45,210 nucleotides of DNA, taken from Kiritimatiellia bacterium (lineage in GTDB: Bacteria > Verrucomicrobiota > Kiritimatiellia > RFP12 > UBA1067). The stretch covers positions 1 to 45,210 of the forward strand of contig JAFXIL010000110.1 of the NCBI GenBank assembly GCA_017563185.1, given 5' to 3'. Shown here piece by piece: positions 31,811 to 41,229 of the stretch. The translations under genes and the position numbers were made by a program. Each line of letters begins with the position of its first letter. Position 1 is the stretch's first letter. Under the pieces are notes generated by a model that was not told where the DNA came from, did not search any database, and saw only the letters and a list, made by a program, of their open reading frames with translations.

Positions 31811-32698
31811 CTACATCTCCGTAAACAGCGCGTGAAGGCCGAGTACGACGGATGCTTCAGGATTCTCGGCCACGACGAAACGAACCTTGCCCCACGGCGT
31901 CCAGGAGTGCGCCCACACATACTCCTGAGCCGCATCGAGAAGCGGCGCGAAATGCGAGGCGCCACCGGACCAGATGACCGTCTCGGCATCGTAAAGATGC
32001 ACAAGCGCAAGCGCACCTGCACCAAGCGCGGTGGAAACCATGGCGAAGAGCCGCTTCGCCTTTTCATCGCCTTTCGCATAGTCTTCCGCGAATCGTCGGT
32101 AGTCGTAATCCACGTCTCCGGCCATTTCCTTGAGCGCCCACGTGCCCACATACGCCTCAAGACACCCCTCGCCGCCGCAGTTGCACTTCCGCCCGCCATC
32201 AAACTGGATCGGGAAGTGTCCGCCGAGAAGCCCGGCCGTACCATGCGCACCACGTTCCAAATGCCCCCGGCACACGGCGGACGTTCCCACGCCCGTGCCG
32301 AGAATCATCATGACGGCATTCTGCTCGCCCTTGGCACAGCCAAAGTTGAGTTCGCCGTAAAGCGCCGCGCGCGCATCGTTGATCACGCGGCATGGAAGCG
32401 ACAGCTTTTCCCGCGCCCACGCAAAGATATCGACGTTCTCCACGCCGGCGTGCTTGTCGTTACAGCTCAGAACCCGCCCCCTCTCCTCGTCGATGATGCC
32501 AGGGAGCGCAATGCCGATTCCGTCCCAGCCGCCTGGATGCCGGGCGCGCATAGCCGAGATGCGTCGTTGAAGTTCCGCCAGCGTATCGGTGAAGCCTTCC
32601 GGCGACACCGTGAACATCTCGCTCTCGATCACTGTTCCGTCTTCCACCGTGGCCAGCTTCACCCGGCTGCCACCCATGTCCGCGCTGATGGTTTTCAC
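31811..32698 (-). CDS. ROK-family sugar kinase
   Basis: A 295-residue ROK protein: ATP-binding phosphate loop ADMGGSRVK at the N-terminus, the catalytic-type NDARAALYGE (Asp base), ILGTGVGTS, and the zinc motif CNCGGEGCLE that marks ROK kinases and regulators. No DNA-binding domain, so it is a kinase, probably for mannose or another hexose. I prefer the GTG at 32698, which overlaps the GH92 stop (GTGA) and follows GGGG; an ATG at 32713 is the alternative and adds five residues inside the GH92 gene. Confidence 0.88.
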   Translation of the reverse strand: MKTISADMGGSRVKLATVEDGTVIESEMFTVSPEGFTDTLAELQRRISAMRARHPGGWDGIGIALPGIIDEERGRVLSCNDKHAGVENVDIFAWAREKLSLPCRVINDARAALYGELNFGCAKGEQNAVMMILGTGVGTSAVCRGHLERGAHGTAGLLGGHFPIQFDGGRKCNCGGEGCLEAYVGTWALKEMAGDVDYDYRRFAEDYAKGDEKAKRLFAMVSTALGAGALALVHLYDAETVIWSGGASHFAPLLDAAQEYVWAHSWTPWGKVRFVVAENPEASVVLGLHALFTEM

Positions 32699-35600
32699 TT
32701 CGCAATCCCCCACTGCTTGTTGGGCTCGGACCCCATCCAGAGTTCCAGCGTGCCGCCCTTCAGCACTTCGCGGGCGTCGAGGAGGAAGGAGTTCTGCGGC
32801 TTGCCGTTGAAGAGAGCCCTCTGTATGTACTTGTTGGCGCGGGAGGCATTGTGCGCCTTGATGGTGAATTTGTCGCCGCGACCGAAGCGTCCCCCAAGAT
32901 CGATCGTCGCCTCTTCGAAAAGCGGGCTTGCGATTTCATAGACGGGTTCCGCGCGGCAGCCGCCGTCTGTCTGGAAGAGGCCGAGCGACGCCATCACAAA
33001 CCATGCGCTCATCTGTCCCTGGTCCTCGTCGCCGAGCCACGCCGTTGAATCGCCAAAGCCGTAGAAGCGCTCCATGATCGACCGTGCCCACTTCTGCGTC
33101 TCCCACGGCTCTCCCGCCCAGCTGAAGAGGAACGCGAAGTGCATCGACTGCTGGTTGCCCTGCACCACGGGGAACTTCGCGTAGTGCTCGCCCGGAGCGT
33201 TGTAGCGGAACGGATAGCTCTTCTCAAAGCCCCACTTAAGCCGTTCGAGGAAGCGCTCGCGTCCGACGATCTCCACGAGCGCCGGGACGTCCTGTGGCAC
33301 GAAGAACGTCAGCTGCCAGGCGTTGCCCTCTACATATCCCTTCACCGAGAATCCGTCCGCGATGGAAGTCAGGGTTTTGTCCCATTCGCCCTTCGAGTCC
33401 CTGCGATGGCAGTATCCGCTTTCGGGATTGACGGCGTTCTTCCACCAGGTACCGCGGTCGGAGAAGGTCTTGTACGCAGCCTCGTCGCCAATCGCCTTTG
33501 CGAACTGCCCCACCGTCCAGTCATCGTAGGAATACTCCATCGAGTTCGAGAAGGTGCCCTTGTCGCTTGGCACATAGTGATGCTTCATGTACGCGGCGAG
33601 GTCGCGGTTTCCGGCATAGCCGCGCCCCACCTTCTGTCCTGGTGTGGTCTGCATCTTAACGAACGCGGACAGCAGCTTCTTCGGATCGTACACGCGAATC
33701 CCCATCTGCCAGGCGCTGACCATCTGCGGAATCTCGTGTTCCGCCACCATCACCGGCATGTAGCGCATTCCCGCCGGACCCTTCCCGAGCCATCCGCCGG
33801 CCTCATAGAGCGCCATCTGCGACTTCACCCAGCGCGCGCTCCATTCCGGCCCCACGAGGTTCCACGTCTGGTTCAGATTCCAGAACGTGTTCCAGAACGC
33901 GTCGCACCCCATCGCGCGCGCGTCGGGATCGTTCAGCTTCTGGATTTTGCCGAACGGGTCGCTCCAGCGTCCATCCACATCGTTGAACGTGTTGCGGCAG
34001 AACGAACGGTAGAGGTTCGTGTAGAAGCGCTTCTTCTCAAGACGGTCCACCGTGGCGATCTTCACGCGCCCCAGCAGGTCGTTCCACGTCGCCTCGTTGG
34101 CCGCGCGCACCTTCTCGAAGCTCCAGCCGAAAGGCTCCTCGACCTCGCGCTTCAAGTTGTTCGCCGCGCCCGCGATGTCAACGAAGGAAATGCCCGAGCG
34201 CAGCTGCACGACGGTCGCGCCGTCAGCAGGCTTGAACTCCACGTAGCTTCCGAAGGACTTCGGGTTCTGCGCAGCGTGCGCGCTGCCGGTCCAGAGGGCA
34301 TCGCCCTCCCATCCGCCGAACTTCGCGATGTCGCGGTCGAACTCGATCACGAAGTGGACGGTATAGAACTGGTCGGCGTCGCGGCTCCACACGCGCGGCG
34401 TCTCCTGCTTCGAGAAGCCTTCGATCCGGCGCGGACCCGTCTGGCGCATTTCGCAGTCCAAAATGTTGTATGTATACTCGGTGGGCGTAAACAGATCAAT
34501 CATCACACGCGGCGTCTTGCCAGCCGGATACGTGTAGCGCTGGAATCCGCAGCGGTCGGTGGCGGTGAGTTCGGCGAAGATGTCGTAGTCCGTTAGTTTC
34601 ACTGCGTAGTATCCCGCCTTGCACACTTCGCCCGGCTTGTCGATGTACGAGCGGTAGCCGTCGGAATGGCCTTTGATCTCGGAGCTGTCGCCCATCTTGA
34701 TCTTGAGCGCTCCTGTCGTAGGCATCGTGCCGAGTCCCGCCATGGTCCACTCGTGAATGTGGCTGAAGCAACCGACGCTCTCGATGGTGGGGTCGTACCC
34801 GCCCTGCCATAATCCCCTGCCAGGCGTGCCTTCATTGTCAGGCGCGAGCTTCACCATGCTGAACGGCATCCACGGGCCTGGCACGAGCATCCAGCGCGAG
34901 TGCGCCGTGCCCATGCGGGTATCCACATAGCCCGCCACGCCAGCGTCGCGCTGCGGCGTGCGCACTACAGTTCCTTCCCGCACACACTCCCCATCAACAA
35001 ACACACGGTATTTACCTTGGGCCGCCGCGTCCATCGGCGCCTCGAACGAATACGCCCCTGCCTCAACGCGCTGCTCCAATGCGACCTTGCCGTCAATCTC
35101 CACGCGCACTACGGGCGCGCCATCCAGATGCTCCACGTCTACGAGAAGCGGCAGCTTCCCCGTACCAGGAATCAGATAGTCGCCCGCCTTCACGCTTCGC
35201 ACGTACGCGCCCTTGTGCGCAAGGCGCACCACTGCATCGTTCGGGCCTTCGAGGCGCACGTCGTCGAAGATCGCCCAGCTGCCTTCGATGGACGTGATCT
35301 TGATCTCATTCCCGCCCTCGACGATTTCGCTGTCCGCAAGGTCGAACTTCGCCGTGAACGGTTTTGCCGTAGAGAAGTCGCCCTTCATGATGGAGGCGTC
35401 TCCCCCGCCGGCGGGCAGCACAATCTTCCGCGCATTGCCGTTCACCGACACCTTCAGGAGAGGCCGTTCGTTCGCCTTTTTCTGGACGTCAGCGAAGTCG
35501 ATGTAGAGCGTCCATGCGCCGCCCGTGCCCTTCTTCGTGATGTCGAAGAGGATGTTCGCCTGCTGCGTGCGGCGCCCGGCGATGCGGCTAGACCCCGCCC

Positions 35601-35835
35601 ACTTGTCGTTGATTCCGGGAAGAACATACGGGAAGTCCTTCTTGGCGTTTGATCTTCCTACGAGGAAGTAGTTGTTTTCCCATCCGAAGTCGTGCTGCAG
35701 GAAATCATTGTATCCACTCGGCGCAAGCGCGAACTCGTTGCCTGTGCCGTCCTTCTGGCCGATCTGCCACACGACGTGCGCATTTGCCGCAATGATGGCC
35801 GCCGCCACCGCAACCATCAACAAACTACGTTTCAT
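32695..35835 (-). CDS. Secreted GH92 alpha-mannosidase with N-terminal beta-sandwich domain
   Basis: A 1046-residue exported protein: signal peptide 1-19, a galactose-binding/rhamnogalacturonan-lyase-like beta-sandwich region (about 20-290), then GH92 from about 300 (AGYVDTRMGTA). The key motifs are EGNAWQ (catalytic-acid Glu, about 835) and DEDQGQMSAW (base residues, about 933). GH92 enzymes remove mannose from N-glycans and yeast mannan in a calcium-dependent way. The common VPHD after EGNxWQ reads VPQD here, which may shift specificity. It starts 13 nt after the small secreted ORF. It is the central enzyme of the mannoside operon. Confidence 0.93.
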   Translation of the reverse strand: MKRSLLMVAVAAAIIAANAHVVWQIGQKDGTGNEFALAPSGYNDFLQHDFGWENNYFLVGRSNAKKDFPYVLPGINDKWAGSSRIAGRRTQQANILFDITKKGTGGAWTLYIDFADVQKKANERPLLKVSVNGNARKIVLPAGGGDASIMKGDFSTAKPFTAKFDLADSEIVEGGNEIKITSIEGSWAIFDDVRLEGPNDAVVRLAHKGAYVRSVKAGDYLIPGTGKLPLLVDVEHLDGAPVVRVEIDGKVALEQRVEAGAYSFEAPMDAAAQGKYRVFVDGECVREGTVVRTPQRDAGVAGYVDTRMGTAHSRWMLVPGPWMPFSMVKLAPDNEGTPGRGLWQGGYDPTIESVGCFSHIHEWTMAGLGTMPTTGALKIKMGDSSEIKGHSDGYRSYIDKPGEVCKAGYYAVKLTDYDIFAELTATDRCGFQRYTYPAGKTPRVMIDLFTPTEYTYNILDCEMRQTGPRRIEGFSKQETPRVWSRDADQFYTVHFVIEFDRDIAKFGGWEGDALWTGSAHAAQNPKSFGSYVEFKPADGATVVQLRSGISFVDIAGAANNLKREVEEPFGWSFEKVRAANEATWNDLLGRVKIATVDRLEKKRFYTNLYRSFCRNTFNDVDGRWSDPFGKIQKLNDPDARAMGCDAFWNTFWNLNQTWNLVGPEWSARWVKSQMALYEAGGWLGKGPAGMRYMPVMVAEHEIPQMVSAWQMGIRVYDPKKLLSAFVKMQTTPGQKVGRGYAGNRDLAAYMKHHYVPSDKGTFSNSMEYSYDDWTVGQFAKAIGDEAAYKTFSDRGTWWKNAVNPESGYCHRRDSKGEWDKTLTSIADGFSVKGYVEGNAWQLTFFVPQDVPALVEIVGRERFLERLKWGFEKSYPFRYNAPGEHYAKFPVVQGNQQSMHFAFLFSWAGEPWETQKWARSIMERFYGFGDSTAWLGDEDQGQMSAWFVMASLGLFQTDGGCRAEPVYEIASPLFEEATIDLGGRFGRGDKFTIKAHNASRANKYIQRALFNGKPQNSFLLDAREVLKGGTLELWMGSEPNKQWGIAK

Positions 35836-35848
35836 ATTATTTTTTCTT

Positions 35849-36037
35849 TCAGCTAATAAGTCCTGCCAAGCTTATCTTGGCGTACCACCAATCGTGTCTG
35901 ACTCTCGCGCCCCTCAGCTCGTCGTCGGCCGGCGTCTCGAACACGACGGGCCGCGGCATGTGCGCGGCGGACGCGGCAAGCGCGGTCGTTGCGGCGGCCA
36001 TCGCCGCAATCACCAGTATCTTGTTCATCCGTGCCAT
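35849..36037 (-). CDS. Small secreted ORF, probable truncated gene
   Basis: A 62-residue frame with a good signal peptide (ILVIAAMAAATTALAASA) and an AAAGGAAA ribosome site, followed by only about 37 residues (PRPVVFETPADDELRGARV and RHDWWYAKISL). It stops 13 nt before the GH92 gene. Promoter box 36069-36074 lies directly upstream. It looks like the beginning of a lost secreted protein, though a small exported peptide cannot be ruled out. Confidence 0.5.
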   Translation of the reverse strand: MARMNKILVIAAMAAATTALAASAAHMPRPVVFETPADDELRGARVRHDWWYAKISLAGLIS

Positions 36038-36068
36038 TTCATTTTCCTTTTTTTCTGTTGCGACGCAC

Positions 36069-36077
36069 ATTATACCA
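36069..36077 (-). promoter_or_regulatory. Extended -10 promoter inside the mannoside operon
   Basis: The minus strand reads GAATGTGG then TATAAT, right after the C26/LamG gene stop, so the GH92 part of the operon may have its own start of transcription. Confidence 0.5.
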
Positions 36078-36105
36078 CATTCTGCGGCAAGCCGCCGCGC
36101 ACGCT

Positions 36106-39100
36106 TCAGCGCACGATCATGAGCGTGCCAGGAGTGTAGCCCAGCTGCAAACCAGTCGCATCGGCGCGCAGGCGGTATTGGGAGAGAACTTCGCCATTGA
36201 CGGAAAGACTGAACTTGGTCGTTGCGTCGGGCGGAGTGGCATTCCCCCACTTGACGAGATACGGGTCGTCGGAACCGATAATCGCCCTCGGCGAACGCGC
36301 GCCCAATTCCACGACGATGCGCGCATTTTCCGCGAAGGAAACGTAGTCGGTCCTTGAGGAGAACTTCGACTGCGGCACCCACGCGACGTCAAGTTCCGAA
36401 AGGTCGAGCGTGGCACCGTCGAGGAGGCGTACCGTGTGGATCTTCGACGTTCCGTTCGCGAAGTCGCCGATCCGAAGCCTCTTCGATATCGAAATGACAC
36501 CAGTACCGTCGTCCACCGAGCCGTTCACGTTGCGCGAGATCAGCGTTCCCAGCGAAAGCGGACAATAGACGTACATCGCGTGTTCGAAGTTCTCGAAGGT
36601 CGCCGCCGATGCGTCCACGCTTCCATCCACCCCGCTCTTGCCGATACTGAACACGCCTTCCTTTCCAAGGCGCACCGTCCCCTCTCCAACGGTGGCGTTC
36701 ACCATGAAAAACCTCCCGCCGACGGGCGTGAACACGTCGAGCACATGCCCGCCCAGGTCGAGCGTCGCAGGCGCGTATCCAGAATTGATTATGCCGTACT
36801 TGCCGTGCAAAACAAACATGGAATCCGCGCTCAGGCGCACGTTCGCCATTTGGGCGTATGTGTCTTCCACCGAATATCCGTTCGCGAGGATGCCGCCGGC
36901 GAACTCGAAGGCGTATCCCGTGAGCGGATGCTGCCCGCATACGTCCAGCACGGCGCCGGAGTCGATCTTGACGTTCGCGGAGACGTTCGTCACCCCGAGC
37001 GGCGTGACGCTCTGCTCGATGCGGTACGTGCCGGCGGCGACTTCCGTGCCGCCGGTGTGCGAATGGGCCACGCAGTCGGCCCAGATGCCATCGCCGTCCT
37101 TGACCACCTTCAAGCCGCCAGTGAAACGGATGCCGTGGTTTCGGACCGCGTCTTCCCCGGGCACGTCGATGTGCAACACGCCACCGCCCACCGAATCGGT
37201 GACGGTGGCGTAGCCGGACGTCTCCAGCGCGCTGCCGTGCGAGCTGGACGGGGCGACCTTGTCGGTATCGTAGAGACGCACTTCCAGAATGTCCAGTTCT
37301 CCGTCTTCACCGCTGTTGTCGGCACACAGCAAAACCGCGCCCTGATTGAAGAAGTCGGTCGAATCGACAGTGCCTTCGTGCGCGAGCTCTCCGTTCAGAT
37401 ACACCTTGTTTCCTGAGGCGTTGGCAGTAATCAGAATTTCCTGAAACAAAGTGGTGGCCAGGCATGCGAGGGTTCCGTAAGGCTTAAAATAGCCGCTGGA
37501 GCAGCCTATCGTGCTGTCGCTACTCTTGATGAAGAGCGCGGCATCACCTTGGTTCGTGAGGTCGCGGGAAAGAAAACTTCTGTTTCCAGAGGCGCTACGC
37601 CTGATGAACTGAATAGACATAGCCCACTCGTGGTTCTTCACTGAGTCCGGCACGGGCAGTCGCACATGGTATTTTGCGGGAATACGGAGCATATATTCGC
37701 CCGAGAAGCGCTCTGTCGCGACGACACTCATGCCGCCCAGGTCTGCTATCGCGTCCGAACCCTTGCCGTTGCCGTAGCATGGGATTCCTGCCTCGCCGCC
37801 CGGCAGGGCGGAGGCGAGCACGGCTGCGCTCTTCGGGTTTGCGGGATCGAAGTCGTTGAAATCCCATTTCGCGACAGGCTGCGCCGCACCCGCCTTGATC
37901 CCAGAGACGGCAAGCGAGTGCCCGGCGAGGTCGAGCGTGCCGCCGGCAGGAATTTCAAGCACGCCGTCTGCGCGACGGTCGACGTCCGCAGCGAGCGTTG
38001 TGGAGGCGCCGAGGACGGTCGGCTGGGGACTTGTGAAACCGTCGTAGATGCTCACCTCGGCTATGTAGAGTAGATTATCTTCGTTGTCGTTGTCTGCACT
38101 GAGAAGAATGCCACCATCGTTGAAAAACGTCGATGAATCCTGTATCGAGGAGAGCGCCACGTCGCCGTCGAGATACACGGTGTTGCCGGATGCGTCGGCA
38201 TTGATCACGAGTTCGTGCCAGCGCCAGCCCTTTGCACTGCGTCCACCCTTTGGGTAGAAGATTCCGGTGCTGCAGCCAAGGGCGGGATAGGCGACGCCCT
38301 GAATAAAGAGCGAACCGTCGCCGTTGTTGGCGAGCTTGTTCGAGAAGAAGCAGGCTTTCGCCGACGTGCCGTCTGCTGGACGGTAGTACTTCAAGCGCAT
38401 CGACCAGGCGTGGTTCTTCAGCGAATCGGGCGTCGTCAGCTTCACGTGGTAGTATTGGGGGATGGCGAGCGCGTATTCGCCGGGAGCTAGACCGGGGCAT
38501 TCGGTAGAGTCGGCGCCCACCACGTACATGCCGCCGAGCGTTCCGTCCGCAGTGGGCGCGGTGCCAGCGCCCTTGTAGTAGCACGGAACTCCAGCCGGCC
38601 CGCCCGGCAGGGCGGAGGCGAGCACGGCGGCGTTCTTCGGGTTCGCGGGATCGTAGTTCTGGAAGTTCCACTTTGCCACGAGCGAGCCGGCTCTCGTCGC
38701 AGCCAGCACCGACGGCAGTTCGCCGGTGACGAGCCAGCGGAAGAGCGCGGCGCACTTCGGGTCGCCTGCGGCAAGCGACTCGGGGTGGAACTGGACGGCA
38801 CGGATGTTCAGCGACTTGTTCTCGATCGCCTCGATCACGCCGTCCGGCGCGGTCGCCGCCACGGTGAATCCCGGCGCGAGCTTCTTCACCGCCTGATGGT
38901 GGGTGGAATTGACGAGATGGCACGAACTCTGGAAGATCGGCTTCAGGTAGCCGTCGTTCGAGACCTGCACGAAATGGGTCGAGGCGTGCGCGGCGCCGCG
39001 TTCGCTTGCAAGGTCCTGATAGAGCGTGCCGCCGTGATAGACGTTGATCATCTGCTGCCCCCGGCAGATTCCGAACACGGGCTTCTTCAGAGCCGTCGCC

Positions 39101-39474
39101 ACATCGAGAAGCGCCCATTCAAAGGCGTCGCGCTTCAGGTTGGATGCTTTGCAGTACGACTTCCGCGTCTCTCCGTAGCGAGTGGGGTCGACGTCCTCGC
39201 CACCGCACAGGACGAGCAGATCGACGCCGCTCACCAAGTTCGTGAGCGCGGCGGCATCGTCCGTCCAGCCCAAGATGCGAACGGTCGCCCCCTGGTTGGA
39301 GAAGGCCGTCTGCACGTTCTCGGGTGCGGACGGCGTACTGCCTGAACACACGTCGGCTAGTCCGGCCACGAATTCGGCGGCTTGTGATGGCGAGGGCGCC
39401 GTCACTACGCAGATTGCGATCGCAGCAAGCGCGGCGAGTTTGCTACACGCTGATTTGCTTTTAACTGTTTTCAT
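36106..39474 (-). CDS. Secreted peptidase C26 (glutamine-amidotransferase-like) fused to two LamG-like domains
   Basis: About 1122 residues. A signal peptide (1-33) is followed by a class I glutamine-amidotransferase/C26 domain (about 35-262): the nucleophile Cys137 in FGICRGQQ, with His230 and Glu232 in VQFHPES, matching PuuD-type gamma-glutamyl hydrolases. Two related LamG/concanavalin-like repeats follow (about 270-480 and 520-720). The rest is an extended beta-strand-rich region as in autotransporter-associated-repeat proteins, ending TPGTLMIVR. An exported amidotransferase fold with LamG repeats is unusual; it could cleave gamma-glutamyl or amide bonds on a surface-bound substrate (inference). 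The start at 39474 begins the signal peptide with AGGAA upstream. First gene of the operon. Confidence 0.82.
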   Translation of the reverse strand: MKTVKSKSACSKLAALAAIAICVVTAPSPSQAAEFVAGLADVCSGSTPSAPENVQTAFSNQGATVRILGWTDDAAALTNLVSGVDLLVLCGGEDVDPTRYGETRKSYCKASNLKRDAFEWALLDVATALKKPVFGICRGQQMINVYHGGTLYQDLASERGAAHASTHFVQVSNDGYLKPIFQSSCHLVNSTHHQAVKKLAPGFTVAATAPDGVIEAIENKSLNIRAVQFHPESLAAGDPKCAALFRWLVTGELPSVLAATRAGSLVAKWNFQNYDPANPKNAAVLASALPGGPAGVPCYYKGAGTAPTADGTLGGMYVVGADSTECPGLAPGEYALAIPQYYHVKLTTPDSLKNHAWSMRLKYYRPADGTSAKACFFSNKLANNGDGSLFIQGVAYPALGCSTGIFYPKGGRSAKGWRWHELVINADASGNTVYLDGDVALSSIQDSSTFFNDGGILLSADNDNEDNLLYIAEVSIYDGFTSPQPTVLGASTTLAADVDRRADGVLEIPAGGTLDLAGHSLAVSGIKAGAAQPVAKWDFNDFDPANPKSAAVLASALPGGEAGIPCYGNGKGSDAIADLGGMSVVATERFSGEYMLRIPAKYHVRLPVPDSVKNHEWAMSIQFIRRSASGNRSFLSRDLTNQGDAALFIKSSDSTIGCSSGYFKPYGTLACLATTLFQEILITANASGNKVYLNGELAHEGTVDSTDFFNQGAVLLCADNSGEDGELDILEVRLYDTDKVAPSSSHGSALETSGYATVTDSVGGGVLHIDVPGEDAVRNHGIRFTGGLKVVKDGDGIWADCVAHSHTGGTEVAAGTYRIEQSVTPLGVTNVSANVKIDSGAVLDVCGQHPLTGYAFEFAGGILANGYSVEDTYAQMANVRLSADSMFVLHGKYGIINSGYAPATLDLGGHVLDVFTPVGGRFFMVNATVGEGTVRLGKEGVFSIGKSGVDGSVDASAATFENFEHAMYVYCPLSLGTLISRNVNGSVDDGTGVISISKRLRIGDFANGTSKIHTVRLLDGATLDLSELDVAWVPQSKFSSRTDYVSFAENARIVVELGARSPRAIIGSDDPYLVKWGNATPPDATTKFSLSVNGEVLSQYRLRADATGLQLGYTPGTLMIVR

Positions 39475-39528
39475 GGCTCTTGTTCCTGTTTTCGGTGGCG
39501 CCAACGACAATCCGCGCCTTTGCTGAAT

Positions 39529-39537
39529 AGTTTACCA
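39529..39537 (-). promoter_or_regulatory. Promoter -10 box of the mannoside operon
   Basis: The minus strand reads GTTTGG then TAAACT. It lies exactly 24 nt downstream of the operator at 39559-39587, as at 42439-42444. There is no usual -35 box, fitting activator dependence. Confidence 0.6.
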
Positions 39538-39558
39538 AACCCGCCGTTTGACCTTCAA

Positions 39559-39587
39559 TTGTACAATCCTAAAATCCGATTGCACAA
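39559..39587 (-). promoter_or_regulatory. Operator O1 for the XylR-like regulator
   Basis: Two direct half-sites, TTGTACAA (39559-39566) and TTGCACAA (39580-39587), with a 21-bp repeat distance (two helix turns), typical of AraC-type dimers. The central CCTAAAAT is shared with O2 and O3. Confidence 0.7.
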
Positions 39588-39693
39588 CATCGGCTACAAC
39601 AAGGGTGCCATGTACAGCGGGAGGTGAAGTATCCCGTCATTGAAGTCCGAAATCCACGATTCCGCCGGATATACGGCATTAATAATGGAATAG

Positions 39694-39723
39694 TTGACTT
39701 GCATGACCTATTTATGGTATAAT
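39694..39723 (+). promoter_or_regulatory. Sigma-70 promoter of the DUF234-type ATPase gene
   Basis: TTGACT (39694-39699), an 18-nt spacer and TATAAT (39718-39723). This is the best consensus promoter in the window. It precedes the ATPase start by about 35 nt. Confidence 0.85.
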
Positions 39724-39758
39724 TCCGCCCGTAATAAGCACTCACAAGGAGATTGGCT

Positions 39759-41171
39759 ATGATTGGAAGAGAAAAAGAACAGCGGCGGCTTCGCGAATTA
39801 GCGGATTCGAATGAGGCCGAGTTTGTCGCAGTCTATGGGCGTCGGCGCGTGGGGAAAACCTACCTTGTCCGCGAGACTTTCGACGGGGAATTCACTTTTT
39901 GCCATTCCGGCATGGCTCGCGTCGGCATGGCAAAGCAACTCCAGGCTTTTCGCAGCTCACTCAGGGAATGGGGGGACGAACATTGTCCGAGGCTGACGAA
40001 CTGGATCGATGCGTTTGACCGCCTGAAGCTGCTCGTAAAGGGTTGTGGCCAACGCAGAAAGATCGTGTTCATCGACGAAATGCCGTGGATGGACACGCCG
40101 AAGTCCGGATTCGTCCCTGCGCTAGAACATTTCTGGAACGGATGGGCATCCGCTCGAAAGGACATGATGCTCATCGTCTGCGGCAGTGCGACCTCCTGGA
40201 TAATCGACAAGGTTCTCAAAAACAAAGGCGGCCTGCATGACCGAGTGACCGGACAGATCGCGCTTGAGCCATTCACGCTAAGGGAATGCGAGCTTTATGC
40301 GCAGTCTCGCGGGCTTGACTACACACGGCGCATGGTCACTGAATGTTACATGGCACTTGGCGGGATTCCGTACTACTGGCGGATGCTTCGGCGGGGGATG
40401 AGCCCCGCGCAGAATTTCGACGAGCTGTTCTTCTCGCCCAAGGGGCAGCTTCGTTTCGAGTTCGACGAACTCTATGCGTCACTGTTCAAAAGGAAGGAAC
40501 CGTACGTGAAGATTGTAACAACGCTGGGTACGAGGACCTACGGATTGACAAGGGACGAATTACTGGCGGCGGCGGGCCTCTCCGATGGCGGGCGGATCGG
40601 AAGGTATCTTGAGGAACTGGAAACATGCGGATTCATACGAAGATGCCGGGCCTTGGGCAAGAAGACGAAGAACTCGGTATTTCAGATCATAGACAACTAT
40701 ACTCTCTTCCACCTTCAGTTCATCGCGAACGGGAACGGAAAGAATGCTCGTGGATGGACCGACCGGCTAGAGACCGCTGATTACTATTCATGGGCGGGAT
40801 GCGCTTTCGAGCGCGTGTGCCTCCAGCACGTCCTCTCCATCAAGCATGCACTTGAGATAGGCGGCGTAAAGACAAGCGAACACTCTTGGCGCGGTATTGC
40901 GCCCGACGGGAGTCCCGCGCAAATCGACATGCTGATAGACCGCAACGACGGCATCGTCGATCTGTGCGAGATGAAATACACGAAGGACGCATACGCGCTC
41001 TCGGAGGAAGAATGGAACCGGATATCGAGGCGTCGAACGGCCCTGCGCAGCGTACTCCCTCCCTCAAAAGCCATCCATGTCGTGATGGTCACTGCCCAGC
41101 CGATGGTCAGAAACGCCTGGTCGAAAGAGGTAATGGCGTTCGTCACGGCCGACGACCTCTTCAAGGACTGA
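39759..41171 (+). CDS. ATPase with DUF234-like nuclease-type C-terminus (archaeal-type AAA family)
   Basis: A 470-residue protein. An AAA-type STAND-like ATPase (Walker A GRRRVGKT at 27-34; Walker B IVFIDEMPW) is followed by a winged-helix segment (about 250-300). The C-terminal region (about 345-470) has a PDDEXK-like pattern (IDMLID ... LCEMKYTK) as in DUF234. These ATPases are common in bacterial and archaeal genomes and their function is unknown; some cluster with mobile elements. Start: ATG 39759 with AGGAG 7 nt before it, rather than the TTG six bases earlier. Strong promoter upstream. It lies alone on the plus strand between regulator and operon and is probably unrelated to them. Confidence 0.85.
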   Translation: MIGREKEQRRLRELADSNEAEFVAVYGRRRVGKTYLVRETFDGEFTFCHSGMARVGMAKQLQAFRSSLREWGDEHCPRLTNWIDAFDRLKLLVKGCGQRRKIVFIDEMPWMDTPKSGFVPALEHFWNGWASARKDMMLIVCGSATSWIIDKVLKNKGGLHDRVTGQIALEPFTLRECELYAQSRGLDYTRRMVTECYMALGGIPYYWRMLRRGMSPAQNFDELFFSPKGQLRFEFDELYASLFKRKEPYVKIVTTLGTRTYGLTRDELLAAAGLSDGGRIGRYLEELETCGFIRRCRALGKKTKNSVFQIIDNYTLFHLQFIANGNGKNARGWTDRLETADYYSWAGCAFERVCLQHVLSIKHALEIGGVKTSEHSWRGIAPDGSPAQIDMLIDRNDGIVDLCEMKYTKDAYALSEEEWNRISRRRTALRSVLPPSKAIHVVMVTAQPMVRNAWSKEVMAFVTADDLFKD

Positions 41172-41229
41172 CTTCACGTTTTGCGAGCAAAGGGAATTGC
41201 CCGGTGGCTTGACGCGGACATCTGCGAGG

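Noticed and set aside
37795-37820. CGGCAGGGCGG words in the C26/LamG gene (also near 38610) as family 1 repeats
   Set aside because: They are part of the duplicated LamG coding sequence (ALPGG) and lack the palindromic partner arm.
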